Origin: Bradyrhizobium iriomotense | Lineage (GTDB): Bacteria; Pseudomonadota; Alphaproteobacteria; Rhizobiales; Xanthobacteraceae | NCBI RefSeq assembly: GCF_018130765.1 | Contig: NZ_JAFCJZ010000027.1 | Coordinates: 1 to 64,000, forward strand | DNA length: 64,000 bases | Direction of reading: 5' to 3' | In this document: positions 52,575-62,659 of the stretch, piece by piece | Layout: every line of letters starts with the position of its first letter | How positions within the stretch are numbered: position 1 is the stretch's first letter | Notes under the pieces: generated by a model | What the model was told of the DNA's origin: nothing | What the model saw: only the letters and a program-made list of their open reading frames with translations | Databases searched by the model: none | Position numbers and translations under genes: made by a program

Positions 52575-52682
52575 TTCCCTGCTTCCTCGCCTGCTATTCT
52601 GCTTGTGTTCTGGCCATTTTGGCTTGCGGAAGACGGAAATAAAGACCAATAATCGCAAGTCTCTTTTCCTGTTTGCGAAAAA
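52575..52682. promoter_or_regulatory. Divergent Dabb/LysR promoter region
   Basis: This 108-base space between the catabolic operon and its likely LysR regulator contains CTTGCG (52623-52628) and CGCAAG (52654-52659) as an inverted pair, and a third TTTGCG just before the LysR start. The region is AT-richer than its flanks. A LysR protein usually binds such a site and controls both directions. Confidence 0.5.
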
Positions 52683-53606
52683 ATGGACCGCCTGCTCCAG
52701 CTGGAGGTGTTTTCCAAGACGGCCGAGCTCGGCAGCCTGTCCAAGGCCGCCGAGGCGCTGCGCATGTCGAACGCAGCCGCGAGCCGCCATCTCAGCGCGC
52801 TCGAGGAGCGCCTCGCCGTTCGCCTGATCGAGCGCAACACGCGCCGGCTGTGGTTGACGGAGGCGGGACAGGAGCTGTTGGAGCGCTCCAGCCGGGTCTT
52901 GAGCGAATTGGCGGAAGCCGAGGACATCGTCAGCGATCGCGCACTGTCGCCGCAAGGCATGCTGCGGGTCACCAGTTCGCTGTCCTTTGCGGTGATCTAT
53001 CTCGCGCCGATGCTGCCCGCCTTCCGCGCGCGCTACCCGAAGCTCAACGTGCAGATCACGACCGCCAACCGCTATCCTGATTTCATCGAGGCCGGCATCG
53101 ATGTGGCGATCCGCACGCGCGAGCAGGAGCCGGATTCGAACATCATCGTCCGCCGCATCGGCCAGATGCGGCGCGTGCTCGCGGCCGCGCCCTCTTATCT
53201 CGCAAGCTGCGGCGCGCCTGAACAGCCAGCCGATCTCGCTCGCCACAACATGCTGGTCTACAATCTCGCCAACGATCCCTATTCACTGCGCCTGCGCAAA
53301 GGCCATGGCGCGCAGACTGTCCGCATCGCGCCGACGCTCGACAGCAATGACGGCCAGGTCATCCGCGGTGCGGCACTCGCCGGGCTCGGCATCCTCATCC
53401 AGCCGCTCTACATCGTTCAGAACGACATCGCGGCGGGCCGTCTCGTTCCGGTCCTGATGGATTGGGAGCTGCCGCTGCTCACCATGAACATCGCCTATCA
53501 GAACCGCGCCGGCCTGCCCGCCAAGATCAGGGTCTTCTCCGACTTCCTGGTCGCCCATATCCGCGAGCATTCGGAGCCGGGGATATGGATCGACGCGACG
53601 AAGTAG
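52683..53606 (+). CDS. LysR family transcriptional regulator
   Basis: A 307-aa regulator. HTH: LEVFSKTAELGSLSKAAEAL, then RMSNAAASRHLSALEERLAVRL (about 6-48). The ligand-binding part has LRVTSSLSFAVIYLAPMLPAF and AALAGLGILIQPLYI. Its divergent placement suggests it controls the operon starting with the Dabb gene, with a pathway intermediate as inducer. The 13-nt gap to the kinase gene suggests they also share a transcript. Confidence 0.9.
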   Translation: MDRLLQLEVFSKTAELGSLSKAAEALRMSNAAASRHLSALEERLAVRLIERNTRRLWLTEAGQELLERSSRVLSELAEAEDIVSDRALSPQGMLRVTSSLSFAVIYLAPMLPAFRARYPKLNVQITTANRYPDFIEAGIDVAIRTREQEPDSNIIVRRIGQMRRVLAAAPSYLASCGAPEQPADLARHNMLVYNLANDPYSLRLRKGHGAQTVRIAPTLDSNDGQVIRGAALAGLGILIQPLYIVQNDIAAGRLVPVLMDWELPLLTMNIAYQNRAGLPAKIRVFSDFLVAHIREHSEPGIWIDATK

Positions 53607-53619
53607 ACGGGAAGCATCC

Positions 53620-55065
53620 ATGTATCTCGGCATCGATCTCGGCACCTCGGCGGTCAAGACCGTTCTCGTCGATGATGCCCAGCGCGTGATTGCAAGCGAG
53701 AGCCGGCTGCTTGCGACCGCCTCGCCGCAATCGGGCTATTACGAGCAGGACCCCGCGCAGTGGATCGATGCGACCTTTGCCACGCTGGATGCCCTGAAGG
53801 CGTCGCACGCCGACGCGTTGGCGGCGGTCCGGGGCATCGGACTGTCCGGCCAGATGCATGGCGCCACGCTGCTCGACTCGAGCTTGAGACCCTTGCGGCC
53901 CTGCATCCTCTGGAACGACGGACGCGCTGCCGCCGAGTGCCGTATCCTGGAGCAGCGCTGGCCTGCGCTGCGTGCTGTGACGGGCAACAAGGCGATGGCT
54001 GGATTCACCGCGCCAAAACTGCTCTGGATCGCGACGCACGAGTCGGAGATCTTTGCGGCGACGAAACTCGTTCTGCTGCCGAAGGCCTATTTGCGCCTGG
54101 TGCTATCAGGCGAGGCCATCGAGGATGTCTCGGATGCATCGGGATCGCTCTGGCTCGACGCTGCGCGCCGGGATTGGTCGGACGCCGCACTGGCAGCAAC
54201 CGGCCTGTCGCGCGATCACATGCCGCGTCTGGTCGAGGGATGCGCGCCGGCAACGACGCTACGCAGCGAGCTCGCGCGGCGCTGGGGCATGGCCAGGCCG
54301 CCGATCATCGCGGGCGGTGCCGGCGACAATCCGGCCGGCGCCGTCGGTATCGGCGCGATCGAGCCGGGAACCGCATTCGTATCGCTGGGAACCTCGGGTG
54401 CCTTGTTGGCGCCGACCAACAGAATAGCCGCCAATCCCGATCGCGTCGTGCACACGTTCTGCCACGCCATTCCCGGCATGTGGATTCAGGCCGGCGCGAT
54501 CCTCTCGGCCGCCTCCTGCCTCGCCTGGGCTGCGCGCCTGTTTGGCGTCACCGAAGCCGAGTTGCTGGCGCCGCTTGGAGCGCGCCCGCAGGCGCCGTCG
54601 CCGGTGAGCTTCCTGCCGTATCTCGCAGGTGAGCGGACGCCTCACGACGATCCCGCCGTGCGCGGCATGCTCGACGGTTTGAGCCATGGCACCGATCGCG
54701 GGGAGATCGTGCAGGCGGTGCTCGAGGGCGTTGCCTTCGCGCTCGCCGATTGCCGCGACGTGCTTGCGGATGCCGGCATTGCGATTGCCGAAGCCGATGT
54801 CATTGGCGGCGGTTCACGATCCCCGTACTGGCTCGCGGTGCTGGCGGGCGTGCTGAACATTCCGATCCATCGCTTCGCCGGAGGCGAGACCGGCGCGGCG
54901 TTCGGTGCGGCAAGATTGGGGCGGCTTGCTGTCACGGGTGAGGCAATCGCCGCCGTGTGCACGCGGCCGCAGCGCGTCGAGACGTTTGAACCCGACGCTG
55001 GACTGGCCGATGCCTATGCCGAGCGGCTTCCGGCCTGGCGCGAACTGTATCGGCCGCGCCACTAG
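53620..55065 (+). CDS. xylB: FGGY-family carbohydrate kinase, xylulokinase-like
   Basis: A 481-aa kinase. MYLGIDLGTSAVKTVLVDD (phosphate 1), GIGLSGQMHGATLLD (xylulokinase-type substrate site), AGGAGDNPAGAVGIGAI, FVSLGTSGALLAP (phosphate 2), and IGGGSRSPYWLAVLAGVL (adenosine). The MHG motif favours D-xylulose or a related ketose. Next to a sugar-type ABC importer, so it may phosphorylate the imported sugar. Confidence 0.88.
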   Translation: MYLGIDLGTSAVKTVLVDDAQRVIASESRLLATASPQSGYYEQDPAQWIDATFATLDALKASHADALAAVRGIGLSGQMHGATLLDSSLRPLRPCILWNDGRAAAECRILEQRWPALRAVTGNKAMAGFTAPKLLWIATHESEIFAATKLVLLPKAYLRLVLSGEAIEDVSDASGSLWLDAARRDWSDAALAATGLSRDHMPRLVEGCAPATTLRSELARRWGMARPPIIAGGAGDNPAGAVGIGAIEPGTAFVSLGTSGALLAPTNRIAANPDRVVHTFCHAIPGMWIQAGAILSAASCLAWAARLFGVTEAELLAPLGARPQAPSPVSFLPYLAGERTPHDDPAVRGMLDGLSHGTDRGEIVQAVLEGVAFALADCRDVLADAGIAIAEADVIGGGSRSPYWLAVLAGVLNIPIHRFAGGETGAAFGAARLGRLAVTGEAIAAVCTRPQRVETFEPDAGLADAYAERLPAWRELYRPRH

Positions 55066-55195
55066 CCTCGCCTTGATGCTGCATTCCCGTCTGTTCGGTA
55101 TTGCCCTGGCCTGCGGCCTTTTGTTTAATGCGCGAACCGCGCTGACAGACTGATTGAGACGCGGGTGGGAAACGCATTGTGCGCCGGGAGGCACG

Positions 55196-56719
55196 ATGAA
55201 CGATCCGATCCTCGAGATGCGCGGGGTCTCAAAGACCTTCTTCGGCATCAGGGCGCTGCGTGCCGTAGATCTCACCGTCTATGCCGGCGAAATTCATGCG
55301 CTGATGGGGGAGAACGGCGCCGGCAAGTCGACGCTGATGAAGATCCTGTCCGGCGCCTACCGGCCTGATCCCGGCGGCGAGATCCGCATCGAAGGACACC
55401 CGGTGCGGATCGAAGGTCCGCTCGGCGGCCGCGCCGCGGGCATCTCCATCATCTATCAGGAGCTGTCGCTGGCGCCCAATCTCAGTGTTGCCGAGAACAT
55501 CTATTTGGGACGGGAGATGTCGCGCGCAGGCTTGCTGGCACGCGGCGCCATGCGCGAGGGCGTCGGCCCGATCCTGAAACGGCTGGGTGCGGACTTCCTG
55601 CCGTCGACGCTGGTGGCGCACCTCTCCATGGGCCAGCGGCAACTGGTCGAGATCGCGCGTGCGCTGCACGCCAGATCAAAGATCCTTATCATGGACGAGC
55701 CGACCACATCGTTGTCGGCCGCCGAAAGCGAGCGGCTGTTCGCGCTGGTCCGCCAGCTTCGCTCCGAGGGGCTTGCGATCATCTACATCTCGCATCGCAT
55801 GGACGAGGTCTATGCGCTCGGCGACCGCGTCACCGTGCTGCGCGACGGCCGGCTGGTCGGCTCACTCGACAAGCCTGAGATCCGCGCCGACACCATCGTC
55901 CGGCTGATGGTCGGGCGCGACGTCTCCTCGTTCTACAAGAAGGATCACGATCCCGAAGCGGGGCGGGGACATCCCGTGCTCTCGGCGATCGACATGGCCG
56001 ACGGCCAGCGCGTCAAGGGTTGCTCGCTGACCGTGCATGCGGGCGAGGTGGTCGGGCTTGCCGGCCTGATCGGCGCCGGCCGCACCGAGCTTGCGCATCT
56101 CATCATCGGCGCGGCGTCGAAAACCTCCGGCCGGCTCGAGTTGGAGGGACGTCCGGTCGAGATCCGCACGCCGGGCGAGGCGCTCGAGGCCGGCATCGCC
56201 TATCTGACCGAGGACAGGAAGGCGCTCGGCTTGTTCCTGGACATGTCGTGCCTCGACAACATCAATCTCGCCGTGCTCGGACGCGATGCGAAGCTCGGCT
56301 GGGTCCTGGATCGCGATAAGGCGCGTGAGCGCGCCGACCGGGCCTTCGTCGGGCTCAGCATCCGCGCCGCCAATGTCGGTGTCCCCGCCGGCGGCCTGTC
56401 CGGCGGCAACCAGCAGAAGGTGCTGCTGTCGCGCCTTCTCGCCATTGCGCCCAAGGTCCTCATCCTCGACGAGCCGACGCGTGGCGTCGACGTCGGTGCC
56501 AAGTCCGAGATCTATTCGATCATCGACAATCTCGCCAAGGCCGGCACCGCGATTCTCGTCATCTCCTCCGATCTGCCCGAGATCATCGGCATCTGCGACC
56601 GCGTCGTCGTGATGCGTAGTGGGCACATCGCCGGCGAGGTCACCCGCGGCCCGAATTCGCCGCTGACGCAGGAAGACATTATGGCGCTTGCCACGGGGAT
56701 GGAGCATATCGATGCCTGA
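55196..56719 (+). CDS. Second ribose-type ABC transporter ATPase (tandem NBD)
   Basis: A 507-aa double ABC protein. First [37 protein letters not shown]. Second [42 protein letters not shown] 55196 is preceded by GGGAGGCACG. The last 8 nt overlap the permease start. It lies 130 nt after xylB. Confidence 0.92.
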   Translation: MNDPILEMRGVSKTFFGIRALRAVDLTVYAGEIHALMGENGAGKSTLMKILSGAYRPDPGGEIRIEGHPVRIEGPLGGRAAGISIIYQELSLAPNLSVAENIYLGREMSRAGLLARGAMREGVGPILKRLGADFLPSTLVAHLSMGQRQLVEIARALHARSKILIMDEPTTSLSAAESERLFALVRQLRSEGLAIIYISHRMDEVYALGDRVTVLRDGRLVGSLDKPEIRADTIVRLMVGRDVSSFYKKDHDPEAGRGHPVLSAIDMADGQRVKGCSLTVHAGEVVGLAGLIGAGRTELAHLIIGAASKTSGRLELEGRPVEIRTPGEALEAGIAYLTEDRKALGLFLDMSCLDNINLAVLGRDAKLGWVLDRDKARERADRAFVGLSIRAANVGVPAGGLSGGNQQKVLLSRLLAIAPKVLILDEPTRGVDVGAKSEIYSIIDNLAKAGTAILVISSDLPEIIGICDRVVVMRSGHIAGEVTRGPNSPLTQEDIMALATGMEHIDA

Positions 56720-57752
56720 CAATGGTGCTTCGGAGGCCCAGCCCGCCCCGGCGACGACCAACGGCGCCGCCGCAGAGACACGGCGCCAGCGGATGCGGAT
56801 GCTGATCAGCGCGCTCGGGATGCTGCCGGTGCTGCTGATCCTCTGTATCGGCTTTCATGTTCTTTCCGAGGGCCGCTTCTTTACCGGACAAAATCTCGGC
56901 ATCGTGTTGCAGCAGGCCGCGGTGAACACCGTGCTCGCCGCAGGCATGACCTTCGTCATCCTCACCGGCGGCATCGACCTCTCGGTCGGCTCGATCCTGG
57001 CGGCTTCCGCGATGGCCGGGCTGACGCTCTCCAAGCTGCCGGAGCTTGGGATGCTGTGGCTGCCGGCTGCGCTGCTCACGGGCCTTGGCTTCGGGGTCGT
57101 CAACGGCGCGCTGATCGCGCTGCTTCGCCTGCCGCCCTTCATCGTCACGCTCGGCTCGCTCACCGCGGTGCGCGGTCTGGCGCGGCTGCTCGGGGCCGAC
57201 ACCACCGTGTTCAACCCCTCCATTCCCTATGCCTTCATCGGCAACGGCTCGCTGACGCTCATCCCTGGCGTCGCGTCGATCCCGTGGCTCTCGGTGATCG
57301 CCCTGTTCGTCATCTTCGTCTCGTGGCTGGTGCTGCGCCGGACCGTGCTCGGCGTGCACATCTACGCGGTGGGCGGCAATGAAAGCGCGGCGCGGCTTGC
57401 CGGCATCAAGGTCTGGGCCGTGCTAATCTTCGTCTACGGCGTCTCCGGACTTTTCGCCGGGCTCGGCGGCGCCATGCAGGCGGCGCGGCTCTATGCGGCC
57501 AACGGCCTGCAGCTCGGTCAGTCCTATGAGCTCGATGCCATCACCGCCGTGATCCTCGGCGGCACCTCCTTCGTCGGCGGTATCGGCTCGATCTGGGGCA
57601 CGCTGGTCGGCGCGCTGATCATCGCCGTGCTCTCGAACGGCCTCATCCTCATCGGTGTCTCCGACATCTGGCAATATGTGATCAAGGGCCTGGTGATCAT
57701 CGGCGCCGTGGCACTCGATCGCTACCGGTTGCAGGGCTCCGCCAGGACTTAG
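56712..57752 (+). CDS. Second ribose-type ABC transporter permease
   Basis: A 346-aa RbsC-type permease with an N-terminal polar tail (about 35 aa). It carries [40 protein letters not shown] and [20 protein letters not shown]. Only one permease gene is present in this set, unlike the minus-strand importer, so the channel is probably a homodimer. The start [10 protein letters not shown] lies inside the end of the ATPase gene. Confidence 0.92.
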   Translation: MPDNGASEAQPAPATTNGAAAETRRQRMRMLISALGMLPVLLILCIGFHVLSEGRFFTGQNLGIVLQQAAVNTVLAAGMTFVILTGGIDLSVGSILAASAMAGLTLSKLPELGMLWLPAALLTGLGFGVVNGALIALLRLPPFIVTLGSLTAVRGLARLLGADTTVFNPSIPYAFIGNGSLTLIPGVASIPWLSVIALFVIFVSWLVLRRTVLGVHIYAVGGNESAARLAGIKVWAVLIFVYGVSGLFAGLGGAMQAARLYAANGLQLGQSYELDAITAVILGGTSFVGGIGSIWGTLVGALIIAVLSNGLILIGVSDIWQYVIKGLVIIGAVALDRYRLQGSART

Positions 57753-57778
57753 GGGGCTCCGCCAGAACCTGAAGGTTC
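57735..57778 (+). repeat. Short direct repeats and hairpin between permease and binding-protein genes
   Basis: GGCTCCGCCAG occurs twice (57735-57745 and 57755-57765), followed by the hairpin GAACC-TGAA-GGTTC (57765-57778). Such structures between permease and binding-protein genes often stabilise or segregate the highly expressed binding-protein mRNA; that role here is inference. Confidence 0.5.
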
Positions 57779-57871
57779 GGTGCGCACCTGAGGGCGCGTG
57801 GTTTGATGCAAGTTCCGTTGCGGCAACTGGTCTGCCGTGCCGGGGATGAAGACAGACCAGGGAGGAAACCA

Positions 57872-58819
57872 ATGTTGAAGACGATCACGCTCGCCGGCGC
57901 CGCCATGGCGCTTGCCCTAAGCACCGCGCCGTCCTTCGCCAAGGAGCTCAAGTCGATCGGCGTCTCGCTGGGATCGATGGGCAACCCGTTCTTCGTCGCG
58001 CTGTCGAAGGGCGCCGAGTTCGAGGCGAAGAAGACCAATCCCAATGTAAAGATCACCGCGGTCGGCTTCGAATACGACCTCGGCAAGCAGGTCACCCAGA
58101 TCGACAATTTCATCGCCGCCGGCGTCGACCTGATCCTGCTCAATCCCGGCGATCCCAAGGCGATCGGGCCGGCGATCAAGAAGGCGCAAGGCGCCGGCAT
58201 CGTCGTCGTCGCCGTCGACACCGCGGCCGAAGGCGCCGATGCCACCGTGACCACGAACAACGTGCAGGCCGGCGAGATCTCCTGCCAGTACATCGTCGAC
58301 AAGCTGGGCGGCAAGGGCGACGTCGTCATCGAGAACGGGCCGCAGGTCTCCGCGGTGATCGACCGCGTCGTCGGCTGCAAGAACGTCTTCTCGAAGAATC
58401 CCGGCATCAAGGTGCTGTCCAGCGATCAGGACGGCAAGGGCTCGCGCGAGGGCGGTCTCACCGTCGCGCAGGGCTATCTGACGCGCTTCCCCAAGATCGA
58501 CGCCATCTTCGCCATCAACGACCCGCAGGCGATCGGCACCGACCTTGCCGCTCGCCAGCAGAACCGTACGGGCATTGTCATCACGGCGGTGGACGGTGCG
58601 CCCGATATCGAGGCCGCGCTGAAAGATCCGCAATCGCCGCAGGTCCAGGCCTCGGCTTCGCAGGATCCGTTCTTCATGGCGCGGCGGGCCGTGCAGGTCG
58701 GTGTCGGCATTCTCAACGGCCAGAAGCCGGCCTCGACCGTCGAGCTCCTGCCGTCCAAGCTCGTGACCAGGGACAACGTCGCCGAGTACAAGGGCTGGAC
58801 CTCGGATCGCTCGCAGTAA
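57872..58819 (+). CDS. Second ribose-type ABC transporter substrate-binding protein
   Basis: A 315-aa periplasmic protein with signal peptide (MLKTITLAGAAMALALSTAPSFA) and RbsB-like body: SIGVSLGSMGNPFFVALSKG, VDLILLNPGDPKAIGPAIKK, AIFAINDPQAIGTDLAA. Strong SD GGGAGGAAACC. Ligand probably a pentose or polyol, given the neighbouring xylulokinase. Confidence 0.9.
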   Translation: MLKTITLAGAAMALALSTAPSFAKELKSIGVSLGSMGNPFFVALSKGAEFEAKKTNPNVKITAVGFEYDLGKQVTQIDNFIAAGVDLILLNPGDPKAIGPAIKKAQGAGIVVVAVDTAAEGADATVTTNNVQAGEISCQYIVDKLGGKGDVVIENGPQVSAVIDRVVGCKNVFSKNPGIKVLSSDQDGKGSREGGLTVAQGYLTRFPKIDAIFAINDPQAIGTDLAARQQNRTGIVITAVDGAPDIEAALKDPQSPQVQASASQDPFFMARRAVQVGVGILNGQKPASTVELLPSKLVTRDNVAEYKGWTSDRSQ

Positions 58820-58987
58820 GACGCGGTCCGCTACCGAGAACGCCCGAAACACGAGATGACGGGCGGCGTTTTGCTCGACGCCGCTCGCCGCCAACGCAAC
58901 TGCGCTGATCGGCCGTACGAGCGCGCCGGGCTGCCTGTTGTGTTAGCGTGGCACGATCTCGATCGGTCGATTCGGAAAGCAGATCTC

Positions 58988-59467
58988 GTGAAAGCCAAGA
59001 CCCCCGGCACAGCATCCGGCACCGCGTGGCGGCATGCCAATATCGGTCGCCTGCTCAACAACGCCGTGCGGCGCTTCGAAGGCCGCGTGCTCGAATTGAT
59101 GAGCGAGCGCGGGCACGACGAGACACGCATCGCCCATGTCAGCCTGACCCGCAATCTCGACGTGGAGGGGACGCGGCTCACCGAGCTCGCCCGCCGCGCC
59201 TCCATGAGCAAGCAGGCGATGGGCGAGCTGGTCGATCAATGCGCCGAGCTCGGTCTCGTCGATCGCATCGCGGACCCGACCGACCGGCGCGCGCGCATCG
59301 TCATGTTCACGCCGGCCGGGCGCAAATGGCTGGATGCGTTTCGGGACGCCGTCGACGTCGCCGAGCGGGAGATGCGCGCCGAGCTCGGCAAGGCCACCAT
59401 GGACGCGATCCTGAAGGGGTTGGCGGTCTATGGCGAGAGGTTCGACACGCTCGATGATGCCGATTAG
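58988..59467 (+). CDS. MarR family transcriptional regulator
   Basis: About 159 aa from GTG 58988. The winged HTH reads HVSLTRNLDVEGTRLTELAR, RASMSKQAMGELVDQCAELG, then LVDRIADPTDRRARIVMFTP. The frame opens at 58856, but the upstream part does not look like MarR. The start is uncertain: there is no strong SD before 58988. It precedes the flavin monooxygenase and a palindromic operator candidate, suggesting local autoregulation. Confidence 0.82.
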   Translation: MKAKTPGTASGTAWRHANIGRLLNNAVRRFEGRVLELMSERGHDETRIAHVSLTRNLDVEGTRLTELARRASMSKQAMGELVDQCAELGLVDRIADPTDRRARIVMFTPAGRKWLDAFRDAVDVAEREMRAELGKATMDAILKGLAVYGERFDTLDDAD

Positions 59468-59497
59468 TCAGGCTACTTGACGATATCGTCAGGCTAC
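59467..59497. promoter_or_regulatory. Candidate MarR operator
   Basis: The 14-bp perfect palindrome TGACGATATCGTCA (59478-59491) lies between two direct copies of GTCAGGCTAC (59467-59476 and 59488-59497) spaced 21 bp apart, two helical turns. It lies directly after the MarR stop and about 40 nt before the monooxygenase start. Confidence 0.6.
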
Positions 59498-59534
59498 CTT
59501 ACCATGCAAGATAATGCTGGTAGGGAGAAGCGTC

Positions 59535-61223
59535 TTGGAAACACGTCTGACGGCCGCGGTGCTCATCGTGGGCGGGGGCCCTTGCGGGCTGATGCTGGCC
59601 AACGAGCTCGGCCGACGCGGCGTGTCCGCGATCCTGGTCGATGAAAAGCCCGGTACGGCCTTCAATCCGCAAGCCAATGCGACGCAGGCGCGCTCGATGG
59701 AGCATTATCGGCGGTTGGGTTTCGCCGACGAGATCAGGCGCGAAGGTCTGCCCGCGGATTATCCGACCGACGTTGCCTACTTCACGCGCTATACGGCTTA
59801 CGAGCTGGCGCGCTTTGCGTTGCCGTCATCATCACGCGCGGGCGAGCTGATCAAGGGCATGTCGGGCTCCTGGAGCGCGGCGGAGCTGCCGCACCGGGTC
59901 TCGCAGAAATATGTCGAGGCGGTGTTGCGACGCCACGCCGAACGGCTTGCCGGCATCAAGCTCAACTATGGTCACCGTCTGATCGGCTACACCGAAAGCG
60001 ACGACGGCATCGTCGGCGACATCGAATGTCTCGATGACGGCAGTCGCTTCCAGGTCCGGGCCGATTTTTTGGTCGGCGCCGACGGACCGCGCTCGATGGT
60101 CCGGCAATCGCTGGGGATCGTCTACGGCGGCGAAACCGGGACGCAGCGCGATTTCATGGGCGGCCGCATGCTGGCGGTCTATCTTCGTTCGCCGGAGTTC
60201 TACGCCAGCGTCCCGCACGCCAAGGCGTGGATGTACAATTGCTTCAACGGCGATCGCCGCGCTTTCATGGCGTCGGTGAACGGGCGCGACGAATTCGCCT
60301 TTCACACGCAGCTTCGGCCGGGCGAGGACGAGAATGCGATCACGGTCAACGAGGCCAGGGCCGCGTTCCAGCGTGCCTGCGGCGCGCCGATCGAATGCGA
60401 GGTGCTGTCGTTCCTGACCTGGACCGCCGGTCATGCGCTGGTCGCGAATGGGATGCAGCGGGGCAGGGTGTTCCTCGGCGGCGACGCGGCGCATCTGTTC
60501 ACGCCGACCGGCGGGCTCGGCTACAACACCGCGATCGAGGACGCTGTCAATCTCGGCTGGAAGCTTGCCAGCGTCGTCAAGGGTGTCAGCCCGGCGACAC
60601 TGCTCGACAGCTACGAGATTGAGCGGCGACCGGTGGCGCTGCGCAACACCGATTATGCGCGGCGCTTTGCCGATTCCCTCGGTCTGTTCGCGCCGGCGCC
60701 TGACATCGAGGACGCCACGGACGCCGGCGGCGCGGCGCGGCAGACGGCGGGCGTCTATCTCGAGCAGCATGCCCGCGCCGAGTTCAACATCCCCGGCGTC
60801 ACCTTCGGCGGACGCTACGACGGCTCGCCGATCATCGTCTCCGATGGCAGCCAGCCGCCGCCGGATGCCGCGAACGTCTACATCCCGAGCGCCTGTCCCG
60901 GCGGCCGCGCACCGCATGCCTGGCTGGAGGACGGCGTGTCCTTGTACGACCTGTTCGGGTTCGAATGGACGCTGCTCCAGTTTGGCGAGGTCGCGCCGGC
61001 TCGCGCTGCGGTCACGGATGCCGTCCGCAAGCTCGGCGTCGACGTGAAGCTCGTGAAGCTCCCGGCATCTCTGCGCGACCTCTATGAGGCCGATCTCGCC
61101 CTGATACGTCCCGACCAGATCGTGGCCTGGCGCGGTGCCGCATCGCAGGCCGGAAATATCGGACGCGTCCTTGCCCGTGCGCTCGGGCACAGCGCGAGCG
61201 ACGGCGCGCGGCTGGCAAGCTGA
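59535..61223 (+). CDS. FAD-dependent aromatic hydroxylase (PheA/TfdB type)
   Basis: About 562 aa of the class A flavoprotein monooxygenases. GxGxxG FAD motif VLIVGGGPCGLMLANELGRR, the DG motif FLVGADGPRSMVRQSLG, and the second FAD motif FLGGDAAHLFTPTGGLGYN. The C-terminal part fits the thioredoxin-like domain of phenol hydroxylases. It probably hydroxylates a phenolic ring, which could supply hydroxyquinol to the dioxygenase. TTG 59535, 7 nt after AGGGAG, is preferred; ATG 59514 would add seven residues. Confidence 0.85.
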   Translation: METRLTAAVLIVGGGPCGLMLANELGRRGVSAILVDEKPGTAFNPQANATQARSMEHYRRLGFADEIRREGLPADYPTDVAYFTRYTAYELARFALPSSSRAGELIKGMSGSWSAAELPHRVSQKYVEAVLRRHAERLAGIKLNYGHRLIGYTESDDGIVGDIECLDDGSRFQVRADFLVGADGPRSMVRQSLGIVYGGETGTQRDFMGGRMLAVYLRSPEFYASVPHAKAWMYNCFNGDRRAFMASVNGRDEFAFHTQLRPGEDENAITVNEARAAFQRACGAPIECEVLSFLTWTAGHALVANGMQRGRVFLGGDAAHLFTPTGGLGYNTAIEDAVNLGWKLASVVKGVSPATLLDSYEIERRPVALRNTDYARRFADSLGLFAPAPDIEDATDAGGAARQTAGVYLEQHARAEFNIPGVTFGGRYDGSPIIVSDGSQPPPDAANVYIPSACPGGRAPHAWLEDGVSLYDLFGFEWTLLQFGEVAPARAAVTDAVRKLGVDVKLVKLPASLRDLYEADLALIRPDQIVAWRGAASQAGNIGRVLARALGHSASDGARLAS

Positions 61224-61297
61224 GCAATTTCCGCCGCCGCACCGATGCGGCAGCGCGGCCAATAACAACAAGACAACAAGACACCGGAGGAGGAAAC

Positions 61298-62620
61298 ATG
61301 ACCACTGGAGCATTCGAGGACTACGACGATCGGGTCGCCACCGTCGGCGCCGGGCAGACGGCCAGCAGCCGCCGGCGCATCCTGATCGCCGGCACCATCG
61401 GCACCGCGATCGAATGGTACGACTTCTTCATCTACGGCCTGATCGCGCCGCTGGTGTTCGACCAGCTGTTCTTTCCGAAGTTCGATCAGCTCACGGCCAC
61501 CATCGCGGTGTTCGCGACGTTCGCCGTCGGATTCCTGGCGCGTCCGCTCGGCGGTCTCGTGTTCGGCCATTTCGGCGACCGCCTCGGCCGCAAGTCGGTC
61601 CTTCTGTGCACGCTGCTGCTCATGGGTCTTGCGACCATGTCGATCGGGTTGTTGCCGACCTATGCCAGCGCGGGTTTGGGCGCGACCGTCGCGCTCGTCG
61701 TGCTGCGCTTCCTCCAGGGCTTTGCGCTCGGCGGCGAATCCACCGCGGCGATCCTCATGGCGATCGAGACCGCGCCCGGCCATCGGCGCGGCTTCTCGGC
61801 CGCGGTGATCCAGGCTGCAGGCCCCGTCGGCGTCGTGCTCGCCTCGTTCGCCGCGCTGGCGATCTCGCGGCTGCCTGAGGCGGACCTCTTGTCATGGGGC
61901 TGGCGCGTGCCGTTCCTGATCAGCGCGGTGCTGGTGGCGCTCGGCGTCTACATGCGCTGGCGCATCGAGGAGAGCACGACTTTCCGCGAGGCCGGAGAGT
62001 CCGAAGAGGTGCCGGCTGTCGAGGCAATCAAAGGACACTGGCGGCCGATCCTCATCGTGTTCTTCGCCGAGATGGCGCAGACGTCGTATTTCTACCTGAC
62101 GGCCATCTTCACCATCTCGTTTGCGACGCGTCAGCTCGGTGTCCAGAAGGACGTGATCACGCAAGCCGTGCTGTTCGCCAATCTCGTCGGGCTCGTGGCC
62201 ATGCCGCTGATCGGCGCCTGGTCCGACCGGATCGGACGCAAGCGCCTGTTCCTCGCCGGCGTCGTGCTCGCGGCCGCCTCGATGTTCGCATTCTACGGCG
62301 TGGTCGCGAGCCGCGATACGCTTCTGATAACGGGCGCGGTGATCCTTGCCGCGGGCATCATCCATCCGCTGATGTTCAGCACCGAGGGAAGCTATTTCCC
62401 GGAGCTGTTTCCGACCCGCATCCGCTTCACCGGCGTGTCGATCGGAAAGCAGCTCGGCACGGTGCTCGGCGGCGGCATCGCGCCGCTCGTCGCCACCAGC
62501 CTGTTTGCGCAGACGGGCTCCACCTACGCGATCACGGGCTACTACGTGGCCCTCGCGCTTGCGGCGATGATCGCGCTTGGCTTCGCGCACGAAACCAGCA
62601 AATCGCGGCTGCTCGGCTGA
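61298..62620 (+). CDS. MFS transporter, metabolite:H+ symporter family
   Basis: A 440-aa transporter with about 12 helices. Family hallmarks: GTAIEWYDFFIYGLIAPLVF in the first helix, GHFGDRLGRKSVLL in the loop 2-3, and SDRIGRKRLFLAG in the second half. MHS carriers import organic acids and aromatic acids such as shikimate, citrate or protocatechuate. SD GGAGGAGG before ATG 61298. Likely imports the substrate of the adjacent hydroxylase or dehydrogenase. Confidence 0.92.
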   Translation: MTTGAFEDYDDRVATVGAGQTASSRRRILIAGTIGTAIEWYDFFIYGLIAPLVFDQLFFPKFDQLTATIAVFATFAVGFLARPLGGLVFGHFGDRLGRKSVLLCTLLLMGLATMSIGLLPTYASAGLGATVALVVLRFLQGFALGGESTAAILMAIETAPGHRRGFSAAVIQAAGPVGVVLASFAALAISRLPEADLLSWGWRVPFLISAVLVALGVYMRWRIEESTTFREAGESEEVPAVEAIKGHWRPILIVFFAEMAQTSYFYLTAIFTISFATRQLGVQKDVITQAVLFANLVGLVAMPLIGAWSDRIGRKRLFLAGVVLAAASMFAFYGVVASRDTLLITGAVILAAGIIHPLMFSTEGSYFPELFPTRIRFTGVSIGKQLGTVLGGGIAPLVATSLFAQTGSTYAITGYYVALALAAMIALGFAHETSKSRLLG

Positions 62621-62659
62621 GCCCGGCCAAGACATCAGCAAGACATCAGGGAGGTTCTC

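Noticed and set aside
55076-55153. 25-codon frame between xylB and the second ABC ATPase
   Set aside because: It begins like a signal peptide but ends at once and lacks a clear ribosome site; kept as leader-peptide speculation only.
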